Shown here: positions 50,406-64,000 of the stretch, in pieces | Numbering within the stretch: position 1 is the stretch's first letter | Layout: every line of letters begins with the position of its first letter | Assembly: GCF_020042665.1 (NCBI RefSeq) | Contig: NZ_CP083376.1 | Coordinates: 3,322,001 to 3,386,000, forward strand | Length of the DNA: 64,000 bases | Direction of reading: 5' to 3' | DNA from: Pseudoxanthomonas sp. X-1 | GTDB taxonomy: Bacteria > Pseudomonadota > Gammaproteobacteria > Xanthomonadales > Xanthomonadaceae | Translations under genes and position numbers: made by a program | Notes under the pieces: model-generated | Seen by the model: only the letters and a program-made list of their open reading frames with translations | Told to the model about the DNA's origin: nothing | Databases searched by the model: none

Positions 50406-51125
50406 TTACCTCGCGTCACGATCGCGGGACGGGCGCGACGGACGTTCGCTGCGCTCGGGGCGCGCGTCGTCCTGCTTCTCCTGACCCACCTGGCTGAAGT
50501 CGAACACTTCGCCCTTGTAGACCCACACCTTGATGCCGATGATGCCGTAGGTGGTCTTCGCCTCGGCAAAGCCGTAGTCGATGTCGGCGCGCAGGGTGTG
50601 CAGCGGCACACGGCCTTCGCGGTACCACTCGGAACGGGCGATCTCGGCGCCGTTCAGACGGCCGGCGACGTTCACCTTGATGCCCAGGGCACCCAGGCGG
50701 ATCGCGTTGCCGACCGCGCGCTTCATCGCACGGCGGAACATGATGCGGCGCTCCAGCTGCTGGGCGATGGACTCGGCGACCAGCTGGGCGTCCAGCTCGG
50801 GCTTACGCACCTCGGTGACGTTGATGTGCGCCGGGACGCCCATCAGATCGCTCACTTCCTTGCGCAGCTTCTCGATGTCCTCACCGCGCTTGCCGATCAC
50901 CACGCCCGGGCGGGCGGTGTGGATCGTCACGCGGGCGGTCTTGGCCGGACGCTCGATCAGGATCTTGCTGATCCCGGCCTGGGCCAGCTTCTTGCGGAGC
51001 ATCTCGCGGACCTTGAGGTCAGCGGCCAGGTAGCTGGCGTACTCGCGCTTGTTGGCGTACCACTTGGAATTCCAGTCCTTGGCGATGCCCAGGCGAATAC
51101 CGGTCGGATGTACTTTATGGCCCAT
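50406..51125 (-). CDS. rpsC: 30S ribosomal protein S3
   Basis: A 239-residue mRNA-entry protein with helicase-like function. [20 protein letters not shown] is the conserved start (51125), then the KH domain with [20 protein letters not shown] near residues 63-85, followed by the C-terminal domain [21 protein letters not shown]. The tail after residue 215 is Arg/Asp/Ser-rich ([18 protein letters not shown]) and species-variable. It starts 4 bp after the rplV stop. Confidence 0.98.
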   Translation of the reverse strand: MGHKVHPTGIRLGIAKDWNSKWYANKREYASYLAADLKVREMLRKKLAQAGISKILIERPAKTARVTIHTARPGVVIGKRGEDIEKLRKEVSDLMGVPAHINVTEVRKPELDAQLVAESIAQQLERRIMFRRAMKRAVGNAIRLGALGIKVNVAGRLNGAEIARSEWYREGRVPLHTLRADIDYGFAEAKTTYGIIGIKVWVYKGEVFDFSQVGQEKQDDARPERSERPSRPSRDRDAR

Positions 51126-51129
51126 AGTC

Positions 51130-51471
51130 TTATTTGCCCTTGCCTTCGCCAACCACCACAGTGATATGGCTGGTGCGCTTGAGGATGCGCGTGCCGCGGC
51201 CCTTGGCGCGGGCCATGAAACGCTTCAGCGTCGGGCCCTCGTCGACCATGATGGTCTGGACCTTCAGCTCGTCGACGTCGGCGCCCTGGTTGTTCTCGGC
51301 GTTGGCGATCGCCGACTCCACCACCTTCTTGATCAGGTGGGCGGCCTTCTTGTCCGAGAACTTCAGCAGATTGACGGCGCGCTCGGCCGACAGGCCACGC
51401 ACCTGGTCGGCGACCAGGCGGGCCTTCTGCGGGGAGATGCGCGCGGTGCGCAGGATGGCTTTCGCTTCCAT
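51130..51471 (-). CDS. rplV: 50S ribosomal protein L22
   Basis: A 113-residue protein whose beta-hairpin lines the exit tunnel, the site of macrolide resistance changes. The order is [20 protein letters not shown], then [15 protein letters not shown]. An ATG at 51477 would add MT, but AAGGAG lies only two bases before it and eight before 51471, so 51471 is chosen. 12 bp separate it from rpsS. Confidence 0.96.
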   Translation of the reverse strand: MEAKAILRTARISPQKARLVADQVRGLSAERAVNLLKFSDKKAAHLIKKVVESAIANAENNQGADVDELKVQTIMVDEGPTLKRFMARAKGRGTRILKRTSHITVVVGEGKGK

Positions 51472-51483
51472 TGTCATCTCTCC

Positions 51484-51759
51484 TTACTTCTTGCCGCCGG
51501 CTTTCTTGTCGCCACCGTGACCCTTGAAGGTCCGGGTGACGGCAAACTCGCCGAGCTTGTGGCCGACCATGTTCTCGTTGACCAGCACCGGAACGTGGTT
51601 CTTGCCGTTGTGCACGGCGATGGTGAAACCCACCATCTCCGGCAGAATCATGGAGCGACGCGACCAGGTCTTGATCGGGCGCTTGCTACCGGCCGCAGCC
51701 TCCACCTTCTTGACCAGGTGGTGATCGACGAACGGGCCTTTCTTGAGTGAACGTGCCAT
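51484..51759 (-). CDS. rpsS: 30S ribosomal protein S19
   Basis: A 91-residue head protein contacting S13 and tRNA. It starts [20 protein letters not shown] and carries the S19 signature near [24 protein letters not shown]. The Lys/Gly-rich tail GDKKAGGKK is typical. It is 6 bp after rplB. Confidence 0.98.
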   Translation of the reverse strand: MARSLKKGPFVDHHLVKKVEAAAGSKRPIKTWSRRSMILPEMVGFTIAVHNGKNHVPVLVNENMVGHKLGEFAVTRTFKGHGGDKKAGGKK

Positions 51760-51765
51760 GGTCGA

Positions 51766-52593
51766 TTAGCCCCTACGATCGCGGACGATGAATTGCTGCG
51801 TGCGCTTGTTATGGCGCGTCTTGTAACCCTTGGTCGGCACGCCCCACGGGGTGACCGGGTGCGGGTTGCCCTGGCCGGCCTTGGCCTCACCACCGCCGTG
51901 CGGATGGTCGACCGGGTTCATGGCCGCACCGCGAACGGTTGGACGCACGCCGCGCCAACGCTTGGCACCGGCCTTGCCCAGCTTCTCGAGGCTGTGCTCG
52001 TCGTTGCCGACTTCGCCGATCGTGGCGCAGCACTCGGCCGGAACCTTGCGCATCTCGCCCGAACGCAGGCGCAGCGTGGCGAAGCCCTGCTCACGCGCGA
52101 CCAGCTGGACCGAGGCGCCGGCGGCGCGGGCGATCTGGGCGCCCTTGCCGACCTTCAGCTCGATGCAGTGCACCGTGGTGCCGACCGGGATGTTCAGAAG
52201 CGGCAGGGTGTTGCCGGTGCGGATCGGGGCGTCGCGGCCCGCGATCACCTGGTCGCCGGCCTTCAGGCCCTTGGGCGCGATGATGTAGCGGCGCTCACCG
52301 TCGACGTAGCACAGCAGCGCGATGTGCGCGGTGCGATTCGGGTCGTACTCGATGCGCTCGACGCGGGCGGGAATGCCGACCTTGTCGCGCTTGAAGTCGA
52401 TGATGCGGTAATGCTGCTTGTGGCCACCACCGATATGACGGGTGGTGATGCGACCGTGGTGGTTGCGACCGCCGGACTTGCTCTGCTTCTCCAGGAGCGG
52501 AGCGTGCGGAGCACCCTTGTGCAGGTCGGGCGTCACCACGCGCACGGCCGAACGGCGGCCGGCGGAAGTGGGTTTGAATTTCATCAATGGCAT
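51766..52593 (-). CDS. rplB: 50S ribosomal protein L2
   Basis: A 275-residue protein needed for subunit association and peptidyl transfer. It starts [20 protein letters not shown], has the OB and SH3-like domains and the signature around [16 protein letters not shown], where the His equivalent to E. coli His229 lies. The C-terminus is [20 protein letters not shown]. Length is normal (273-276). Confidence 0.98.
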   Translation of the reverse strand: MPLMKFKPTSAGRRSAVRVVTPDLHKGAPHAPLLEKQSKSGGRNHHGRITTRHIGGGHKQHYRIIDFKRDKVGIPARVERIEYDPNRTAHIALLCYVDGERRYIIAPKGLKAGDQVIAGRDAPIRTGNTLPLLNIPVGTTVHCIELKVGKGAQIARAAGASVQLVAREQGFATLRLRSGEMRKVPAECCATIGEVGNDEHSLEKLGKAGAKRWRGVRPTVRGAAMNPVDHPHGGGEAKAGQGNPHPVTPWGVPTKGYKTRHNKRTQQFIVRDRRG

Positions 52594-52604
52594 GTGGGTC
52601 TACC

Positions 52605-52904
52605 TCAGGCCGTGGCCGACACGTCGATGGCCTGGCCGTCGGCCAGACGCACATACGCCTTGCGCCAGTCGCCGCGACGGCCACCGCGGTTACGGAAGGA
52701 CTTGTTCTTGCCCTTGACGTTGACCACGTTGACGGCCTCGACCTTGACGTCGAACAGCTGCTCGACCGCGGCCTTGACATCGGCCTTGGTGGCGTCGTTC
52801 GAGACTTCGAAGACGTACTGGTTGCTTACTTCCTGCAGACGTGCAGTCTTTTCGGACACGCGCGGGGCGCGCAGCACGCTGAAGATTTTCTCGTTGCTGA
52901 TCAT
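52605..52904 (-). CDS. rplW: 50S ribosomal protein L23
   Basis: A 99-residue exit-tunnel protein that recruits trigger factor and SRP. It runs from [20 protein letters not shown] to [19 protein letters not shown]. Start 52904 overlaps the rplD stop as ATGA; a longer frame starting MAG is in the rplD end and is not needed. It precedes rplB by 11 bp. Confidence 0.97.
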   Translation of the reverse strand: MISNEKIFSVLRAPRVSEKTARLQEVSNQYVFEVSNDATKADVKAAVEQLFDVKVEAVNVVNVKGKNKSFRNRGGRRGDWRKAYVRLADGQAIDVSATA

Positions 52905-53506
52905 GCCAGCCACTCCTCGATCTTCTTCACCGCATCGGCGGTGATCACGACAGTGTCGGCACCGACCAGCGACGCCGGATCCAGCGCCTGCACGTCGCGC
53001 ACTTCCACGTAGGGAAGGTTGCGAGCGGACAGATACAGGTGCTCCGAAGCATCCTCGGTGACGATCAGCGGACGCTTGCCGACGTTCAGTTCCTTGAGCT
53101 TGGAGACCAGGCCCTTGGTGCTGGAGGCATCGACGTTGAAGGCGTCGACGACGGTCAGGCGGTCCTGGCGAGCCAGCTCGCTCAGGATGGCCTTCATCGC
53201 GGCGCGATACATCTTGCGGTTGACCTTCTGGTCGAAGCTACGCGGCTTGGCCGCGAAGGTCACGCCGCCGCCGACGAAGATCGGGGCCGTCAGGGCGCCA
53301 TGACGCGCGCCGCCGCCCTTCTGCTTCTTCGACTTCTTGGTGGTGCCGTTGACTTCCGCACGGGTCTTCTGGGCCTTGGTGCCCGCACGACCGGCGTTGC
53401 GGTAGGCGACGACGACCTGGTGCACCAGGTCCTGACTGAATTCGCGACCGAACACTTCGTCGGAGACCGACAGTTTGTTGGCGCTGCCGTTGATGGCGAG
53501 TTCCAT
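52901..53506 (-). CDS. rplD: 50S ribosomal protein L4
   Basis: A 201-residue protein with an extended loop in the exit tunnel ([20 protein letters not shown] region, about 55-80). In E. coli it represses the S10 operon both by attenuation and at translation. The sequence runs from [20 protein letters not shown] to [10 protein letters not shown]. Whether it acts on the leader hairpin found upstream of rpsJ is an open question. Confidence 0.98.
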   Translation of the reverse strand: MELAINGSANKLSVSDEVFGREFSQDLVHQVVVAYRNAGRAGTKAQKTRAEVNGTTKKSKKQKGGGARHGALTAPIFVGGGVTFAAKPRSFDQKVNRKMYRAAMKAILSELARQDRLTVVDAFNVDASSTKGLVSKLKELNVGKRPLIVTEDASEHLYLSARNLPYVEVRDVQALDPASLVGADTVVITADAVKKIEEWLA

Positions 53507-53517
53507 GTTGGTTCTCC

Positions 53518-54171
53518 TTATGCCTTGCTCGCCGGACGCACGATCACGTCGCCACCCGGCGCACCCGGCACGGCGCCGCGGACGGCGATCAGGCCGCGCT
53601 CGGCGTCCACGCGGACGACTTCCAGGTTCTGCGTGCTCTGCTGCACGGCGCCCATGTGGCCGGACATCTTCTTGCCCGGGAACACACGGCCGGGGGTCTG
53701 ACGCTGGCCCAGCGAACCCGGCGCGCGATGCGACAGCGAGTTACCGTGGGTGGCGTCGCCCATGCGGAAGTTCCAGCGCTTGATCGTGCCCTGGAAGCCC
53801 TTGCCCTTGGTCACGCCCTGGACGTCGACCTTCTGGCCCACTTCAAAGATGTCGGCCTTGATCTCGCCGCCGACGCTGAAGTCACCGATCTTGTCGGCTT
53901 CCACGCGCAGCTCCCACAGGCCGCGACCGGCTTCGACCTTGGCCTTGGCCAGGTGACCGGCGACCGGCTTGGTGATCAGCGCAGCGCGACGCGAACCCAC
54001 GGCGACCTGCACGGCGCTGTAGCCGTCAGTCTCGGAGGTCTTGATCTGGGTGATGCGGTTCGGGGTGGCTTCGATCAGGGTGACCGGGATGGACTTGCCA
54101 TCTTCGGTGAACACCCGGGTCATGCCGGCCTTGCGGCCAACGATGCCCAACGAATATTTCTTCGCAGTCAT
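53518..54171 (-). CDS. rplC: 50S ribosomal protein L3
   Basis: A 217-residue protein that reaches the peptidyl transferase centre. It starts [20 protein letters not shown]; the loop [20 protein letters not shown] near residue 150 includes the Gln commonly N5-methylated by PrmB. It follows rpsJ by 11 bp and precedes rplD by 11 bp. Confidence 0.98.
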   Translation of the reverse strand: MTAKKYSLGIVGRKAGMTRVFTEDGKSIPVTLIEATPNRITQIKTSETDGYSAVQVAVGSRRAALITKPVAGHLAKAKVEAGRGLWELRVEADKIGDFSVGGEIKADIFEVGQKVDVQGVTKGKGFQGTIKRWNFRMGDATHGNSLSHRAPGSLGQRQTPGRVFPGKKMSGHMGAVQQSTQNLEVVRVDAERGLIAVRGAVPGAPGGDVIVRPASKA

Positions 54172-54182
54172 GGTCGGTGCCT

Positions 54183-54494
54183 TTAGGTCAGCTTGATCTG
54201 GACGTCAACGCCAGCCGCCAGCTCGAGCTTCATCAGCGCGTCGACGGTCTTGTCGTTGGGATCGACGATGTCCAGCACGCGCTTGTGCGTACGGGTCTCG
54301 TACTGGTCGCGCGCGTCCTTGTCGGCGTGCGGCGACACCAGGATGGTGTAGCGTTCAATCTTGGTCGGCAGCGGGATCGGGCCGCGCACCTGCGCGCCGG
54401 TCCGCTTGGCCGTTTCGACGATCTCGCTCGCCGAGCGATCGATCAGGCGATGATCGTAGGCCTTGAGCCTGATACGGATCTTCTGGTCCGCCAT
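54183..54494 (-). CDS. rpsJ: 30S ribosomal protein S10
   Basis: A 103-residue protein that also serves as the NusE antitermination factor with Nus[21 protein letters not shown] is the conserved start; the loop [20 protein letters not shown] reaches into the 30S head, and the C-terminus [13 protein letters not shown] is conserved. It opens the S10 operon, with a leader of about 190 nt containing a promoter-proximal hairpin. Confidence 0.98.
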   Translation of the reverse strand: MADQKIRIRLKAYDHRLIDRSASEIVETAKRTGAQVRGPIPLPTKIERYTILVSPHADKDARDQYETRTHKRVLDIVDPNDKTVDALMKLELAAGVDVQIKLT

Positions 54495-54647
54495 GACGGT
54501 TTCCTGTGTTGAAAGAGCGACGGGCGCGGCCTCTGGGATGCCTTGCCCCGGTAATGGTCCACAAGCTTTTTTCTCGAAGTCCCTGCGCCTTGAGTCACCC
54601 CTTGCCGGGGGACGCGCCGGGGCCGCGAGGGCCCGGGAATCTTCCTG

Positions 54648-54678
54648 AAAAACAAGGCAGACCGATGAACGGCCTGCC
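54648..54678 (-). promoter_or_regulatory. S10 leader hairpin with U-tract
   Basis: On the minus strand GGCAGGCCG (54670-54678), loop TTCAT, CGGTCTGCC (54656-54664) with one G-U pair, followed by TTGTTTTT (54648-54655). It begins 11 nt after the -10 box, so it lies at the extreme 5' end of the transcript. The rpsL leader has the same element. Confidence 0.6.
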
Positions 54679-54688
54679 CAGACGAAAG

Positions 54689-54718
54689 AGTATAGAACGC
54701 GTCAACTGCGCCCGTCAA
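54689..54718 (-). promoter_or_regulatory. S10 operon promoter
   Basis: On the minus strand TTGACG (54713-54718), an 18-bp spacer and TATACT (54689-54694). Both boxes match consensus at 5 of 6 positions. The architecture is identical to the rpsL promoter. Confidence 0.75.
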
Positions 54719-54924
54719 CAGCCCGGACGCATGGCGACGCGAAAAGTCGCCTTTTCGCGCCACCGGTTCACACGTTCAACGTCCTTATCTGGCGAACACG
54801 AGGCGCTTCCTGCACCTCTTTTCGCGGTAGGCCGGCCACACCTCCCAGGGAGGGGCCGGCGGGTATTGCGGTGTTGACCTGGTCCCGGACTGGCCGGGGC
54901 GTGCAGTCTACTTCATCGGAGCGG

Positions 54925-54950
54925 TGGATCCCCGCTTTCGCGGGGATGAC
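54925..54950. repeat. REP-like palindromic repeat
   Basis: ATCCCCGC-TTTC-GCGGGGAT (54928-54947) in the context GGTGGATCCCCGC...GATGACG. This is the form of a short repeat dispersed between genes in Xanthomonadaceae genomes. It lies 46-71 bp beyond the tuf stop and may act as a 3'-end stabiliser or terminator. Confidence 0.6.
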
Positions 54951-54995
54951 GTTCCGGCAAAGGCGCCCGCGCTTGCGCGCGAGCGCGCCATCACA

Positions 54996-56186
54996 TCACT
55001 TGATGATCTTGGCCACCACGCCGGCGCCGACGGTACGGCCGCCCTCGCGGATCGCGAAGCGCAGGCCTTCGTCCATCGCCACCGGGTTGATCAGCGTGAC
55101 CTTCATCTTCACGTTGTCGCCCGGCATCACCATCTCGGTGCCTTCCGGCAGCTCGATCGCACCGGTGATGTCGGTGGTGCGGAAGTAGAACTGCGGACGG
55201 TAGCCCTTGAAGAACGGCGTGTGACGGCCACCCTCGTCCTTGGACAGCACGTACACCTCGGCCTCGAACTCGGTGTGCGGGGTGATCGAACCCGGCTTGG
55301 CCAGCACCTGGCCGCGCTCCACGTCGTCACGCTTGGTGCCGCGCAGCAGCAGGCCCGCGTTGTCGCCCGCCTGGCCCTGGTCCAGCAGCTTGCGGAACAT
55401 TTCCACGCCGGTCACGGTCGTCTTCTGGGTCGGACGGATACCGACGATCTCGATTTCCTCGCCCACCTTGATCACGCCGCGCTCGATACGGCCGGTCACC
55501 ACGGTGCCGCGGCCCGAGATCGAGAACACGTCTTCCACCGGCATCAGGAACGCCTTGTCGACGTCACGCTCCGGGGTCGGGATCCAGGTGTCCAGCGCCT
55601 CGACCAGCTTCAGGATCGCCGGCACGCCGATCTCCGACTGGTCGCCTTCCAGCGCCAGACGGGCCGAACCGTGGATGATCGGGGTGTCGTCGCCCGGGAA
55701 CTCGTACTTGCTCAGCAGTTCGCGGACTTCCATCTCCACCAGCTCCAGCAGCTCGGCGTCGTCCACCATGTCGGCCTTGTTCAGGAACACGACGATGTAC
55801 GGCACGCCCACCTGGCGCGAGAGCAGGATGTGCTCGCGGGTCTGCGGCATCGGGCCGTCAGCGGCCGAGCACACCAGGATCGCACCGTCCATCTGGGCGG
55901 CGCCGGTGATCATGTTCTTCACGTAGTCGGCGTGGCCCGGGCAGTCCACGTGCGCGTAGTGGCGGCTCGGCGATTCGTATTCCACGTGCGCCGTGGAAAT
56001 CGTGATGCCGCGCGCCTTCTCTTCCGGCGCCGCGTCGATCGCGTCGTAGGCCTTGAACTCGCCGCCGAAACGCTCCGCGCCCACCTTGGTCAGCGCCGCC
56101 GTCAGCGTCGTCTTGCCATGGTCAACGTGACCGATCGTGCCCACGTTCACGTGCGGCTTGGTGCGCTCGAACTTACCCTTTGCCAT
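54996..56186 (-). CDS. tuf: Elongation factor Tu
   Basis: A 396-residue GTPase that delivers aminoacyl-tRNA to the ribosome. It has GHVDHGKTT (residues 19-27), [23 protein letters not shown] and SAL-type GSARLALEG. Domains II and III follow. The C-terminus [19 protein letters not shown] is canonical. It is the fourth gene of rpsL-rpsG-fusA-tuf, 53 bp after fusA. A second tuf copy is usual in the family near secE-nusG but would lie outside this window. Confidence 0.99.
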   Translation of the reverse strand: MAKGKFERTKPHVNVGTIGHVDHGKTTLTAALTKVGAERFGGEFKAYDAIDAAPEEKARGITISTAHVEYESPSRHYAHVDCPGHADYVKNMITGAAQMDGAILVCSAADGPMPQTREHILLSRQVGVPYIVVFLNKADMVDDAELLELVEMEVRELLSKYEFPGDDTPIIHGSARLALEGDQSEIGVPAILKLVEALDTWIPTPERDVDKAFLMPVEDVFSISGRGTVVTGRIERGVIKVGEEIEIVGIRPTQKTTVTGVEMFRKLLDQGQAGDNAGLLLRGTKRDDVERGQVLAKPGSITPHTEFEAEVYVLSKDEGGRHTPFFKGYRPQFYFRTTDITGAIELPEGTEMVMPGDNVKMKVTLINPVAMDEGLRFAIREGGRTVGAGVVAKIIK

Positions 56187-56239
56187 TGTCGTAATCCTTC
56201 AAAAGTTGTGTCAGTTGGAATGCGGTGCGGAGCGGTCGA

Positions 56240-58327
<2,088 letters not shown>

Positions 58328-58409
58328 GAGGAGTCTCTCTTTTTGATGAAAAGAACGTCGCGCCATGGGCGCGGACGGGAGCGATGATCACGGGTCCTAA
58401 AGACCGAAT

Positions 58410-58425
58410 GCCGCCCGGGGGCGGC
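58410..58425 (-). promoter_or_regulatory. Stem-loop in the rpsG-fusA spacer
   Basis: GCCGCCC-CC-GGGCGGC on the minus strand, followed by ATTCGGTCTTTAGG, in the 183-bp spacer 58328-58510. A GGGGCC/GGCCCC stem occurs nearer rpsG (about 58479-58501) and TGGCGCC is repeated twice. The function is unknown; processing or attenuation is possible. Confidence 0.4.
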
Positions 58426-58510
58426 TTTCGCTGTCGTGCGCGATGATCAGCGCGTTGTGTGGCGCCTAAATGGCGCCTGGGGCCCGAAGATTCAAGGCCC
58501 CGGCATTGCC

Positions 58511-58978
58511 TTACCAGCGATAGTGCGCGAAGGCCTTGTTGGCTTCGGCCATGCGGTGGGTTTCTTCACGCTTCTTGATGGCGCCGCCACGGTTCTCGGA
58601 GGCGTCGATCAGTTCGGCGGCCAGCTTGCGCGGCATGGTGTTCTCGCCACGCTTGCGCGCCGACTCGATCAGCCAGCGCATGGCCAGGGCCAGGCGGCGC
58701 GAGGCGCGCACTTCGACCGGCACCTGATAGGTGGCACCACCGACGCGGCGCGACTTGACCTCGACGGCCGGCGCGACGTTGTCCAGCGCCTTCTCGACCA
58801 GCTCGAGGGCGTTGGGATTCTTTTCGCCGATGACGTCCATGGCGCCGTAGACGATCTTCTCGGCCACGGACTTCTTGCCGCTCAGCATCACCATGTTGAT
58901 GAAGCGGGCGATGGTGTGGCTGCCGTGCTTGGGATCGGGCAGAACGGTGCGCTGCGGCGCGGAACCTTTACGAGACAT
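58511..58978 (-). CDS. rpsG: 30S ribosomal protein S7
   Basis: A 155-residue primary head-assembly protein at the E site. It runs from [20 protein letters not shown] through [20 protein letters not shown] to [11 protein letters not shown]. In E. coli S7 is the translational repressor of the str operon, acting at the rpsL-rpsG gap; here that gap is only 11 bp, so the E. coli mechanism may not apply. Confidence 0.98.
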   Translation of the reverse strand: MSRKGSAPQRTVLPDPKHGSHTIARFINMVMLSGKKSVAEKIVYGAMDVIGEKNPNALELVEKALDNVAPAVEVKSRRVGGATYQVPVEVRASRRLALAMRWLIESARKRGENTMPRKLAAELIDASENRGGAIKKREETHRMAEANKAFAHYRW

Positions 58979-58989
58979 GTCTTATTCCC

Positions 58990-59364
<375 letters not shown>

Positions 59365-59409
59365 CTTTGGATTCTTTGGATGAAGGCCGTGACGCCGGGC
59401 CTTTTGCGT

Positions 59410-59443
59410 GAAAACGACGGCAGGCCGTAGATGCGGCCTGCCG
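59410..59443 (-). promoter_or_regulatory. rpsL leader hairpin with U-tract
   Basis: CGGCAGGCCG (59434-59443), loop CATCTA, CGGCCTGCCG (59418-59427), then TCGTTTTC (59410-59417) on the minus strand. A 10-bp perfect stem starts about 9 nt after the -10 box. The same core recurs in the S10 leader. Confidence 0.65.
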
Positions 59444-59452
59444 AGACAGGAG

Positions 59453-59482
59453 AGTATAGCTGGCAGCGGAATTTGTCGTCAA
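59453..59482 (-). promoter_or_regulatory. str operon promoter
   Basis: On the minus strand TTGACG (59477-59482), an 18-bp spacer and TATACT (59453-59458). It lies between the rpoC hairpin and rpsL and probably drives rpsL-rpsG-fusA-tuf. Confidence 0.78.
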
Positions 59483-59560
59483 CCGACGAATCCCTCAACT
59501 GCCGTCTGGCCGGTCCCAGGCCGGGATACGGGGCGCATCCTGCACCCCCTTCCGCTTGGT

Positions 59561-59586
59561 CGGGCCGGCCCCGCGGGGCCGGCCCG
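59561..59586 (-). terminator. Hairpin after rpoC
   Basis: CGGGCCGGCCCCG (59561-59573) and its exact complement (59574-59586) form a very stable stem 12 bp beyond the rpoC stop. There is no U-tract, so it may stabilise the rpoBC mRNA end or pause polymerase instead of fully terminating. Confidence 0.55.
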
Positions 59587-59598
59587 TCTTGCTTAGGC

Positions 59599-63822
<4,224 letters not shown>

Positions 63823-63843
63823 GAGTTTCTCCGGGATTCGGAA

Positions 63844-63930
63844 TTCGAGATTGGGGATTCGTCAGAGCGAGGATCCGGGAGCGCGGGAGCGGCTTGCGCC
63901 ACTCCCCGATCCCGAATCTCCAATCCCGAA
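63844..63930. repeat. Inverted repeat between rpoB and rpoC
   Basis: TTCGAGATTGGGGATTCG (63844-63861) is complementary to CGAATCTCCAATCCCGAA (63913-63930) with two mismatches, forming a long stem around a 51-nt loop that itself contains GGATCCGGGAGCGCGGGAG. GGGATTCG/GATTGGG-rich elements of this type are common between genes in Xanthomonadaceae. Confidence 0.6.
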
Positions 63931-63932
63931 CC

Positions 63933-64000
63933 TCAGTTGTCTTCCAGCTCCATGTTGATGGCCAGCGAGCGGATTTCCTTCACCAGGACGTTGAAGGACT
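63933..64000 (-). CDS. rpoB: RNA polymerase beta subunit, C-terminal fragment
   Basis: Only the last 22 codons are in the window. They read SFNVLVKEIRSLAINMELED plus Asn and TGA, the canonical beta-subunit C-terminus, which packs against beta-prime. The rest of the gene lies beyond base 64,000. It is upstream of rpoC on the same strand. Confidence 0.95.
   Translation of the reverse strand, partial: SFNVLVKEIRSLAINMELEDN

Larger units (their letters stand above)
54495..54995. other. 501-bp tuf/rpsJ intergenic region
   Basis: No gene is supported. From the rpsJ side it contains the S10 leader, a leader hairpin with U-tract (54648-54678), the S10 promoter (54689-54718), AT-poor filler with a GGCCGGC-type repeat near 54832-54863, and a REP-like element (54925-54950) close to the tuf end. 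Confidence 0.5.

Overview
The window is chromosomal DNA of a high-GC gammaproteobacterium, most likely in the Xanthomonadaceae. The evidence is protein-level resemblance (Tdh, a peptide-amidase-like lipoprotein close to the Stenotrophomonas enzyme, class II DAHP synthase, TorF-type porin, TonB receptors), the rpoBC-rpsL-rpsG-fusA-tuf-S10-spc-alpha gene order, and short dispersed repeats typical of the family. The genus cannot be fixed from sequence alone. I see no tRNA, rRNA, CRISPR array, insertion sequence or prophage.

Region 1 (1-19,700) is metabolic and envelope DNA: the start of a DedD-like cell-division gene, folC, a Tat-exported phosphocholine-specific phospholipase C divergent from a TonB-dependent receptor, threonine degradation genes tdh and kbl separated by a TorF-type porin and the sulfate ABC operon sbp-cysT-cysW-cysA, a pseudouridine synthase, an OmpA-family porin, 2,4-dienoyl-CoA reductase and a SleB-type cell wall hydrolase.

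Region 2 (19,700-29,700) is a propionate and acyl-CoA district: prpC, a DUF1003 gene and prpB on the minus strand, a divergent gene joining a MerR-like DNA-binding domain to a complete citrate-synthase domain, prpE, a second acyl-CoA synthetase and malate dehydrogenase. PrpE, PrpC and PrpB activate propionate, condense it with oxaloacetate and cleave methylisocitrate to pyruvate and succinate; Mdh regenerates oxaloacetate. No acnD or prpF is present in the window. A palindrome of the form GACC-N2/3-GGTC lies 26-27 bp upstream of the proposed -10 box of prpE, the second acyl-CoA synthetase and mdh, and a different palindrome overlaps the proposed prpB -35 box.

Region 3 (29,700-40,100) holds ppiB, the translational GTPase typA, a DUF2127 membrane protein, the peptide-amidase-like lipoprotein, a MscS channel, class II DAHP synthase, a second TonB receptor and dsbB.

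Region 4 (40,200-64,000) is the transcription and translation super-cluster, all on the minus strand. From high to low coordinates it runs rpoB (3' end), rpoC, then str (rpsL-rpsG-fusA-tuf), S10 (rpsJ to rpsQ), spc (rplN to secY) and alpha (rpsM-rpsK-rpsD-rpoA-rplQ). The gene order is canonical, but several junctions carry long spacers with stem-loops. The str and S10 promoters share a near-identical module: TTGACG, an 18-bp spacer, TATACT, then after 11 nt a GGCAGGCCG-type hairpin and a U-rich tract.
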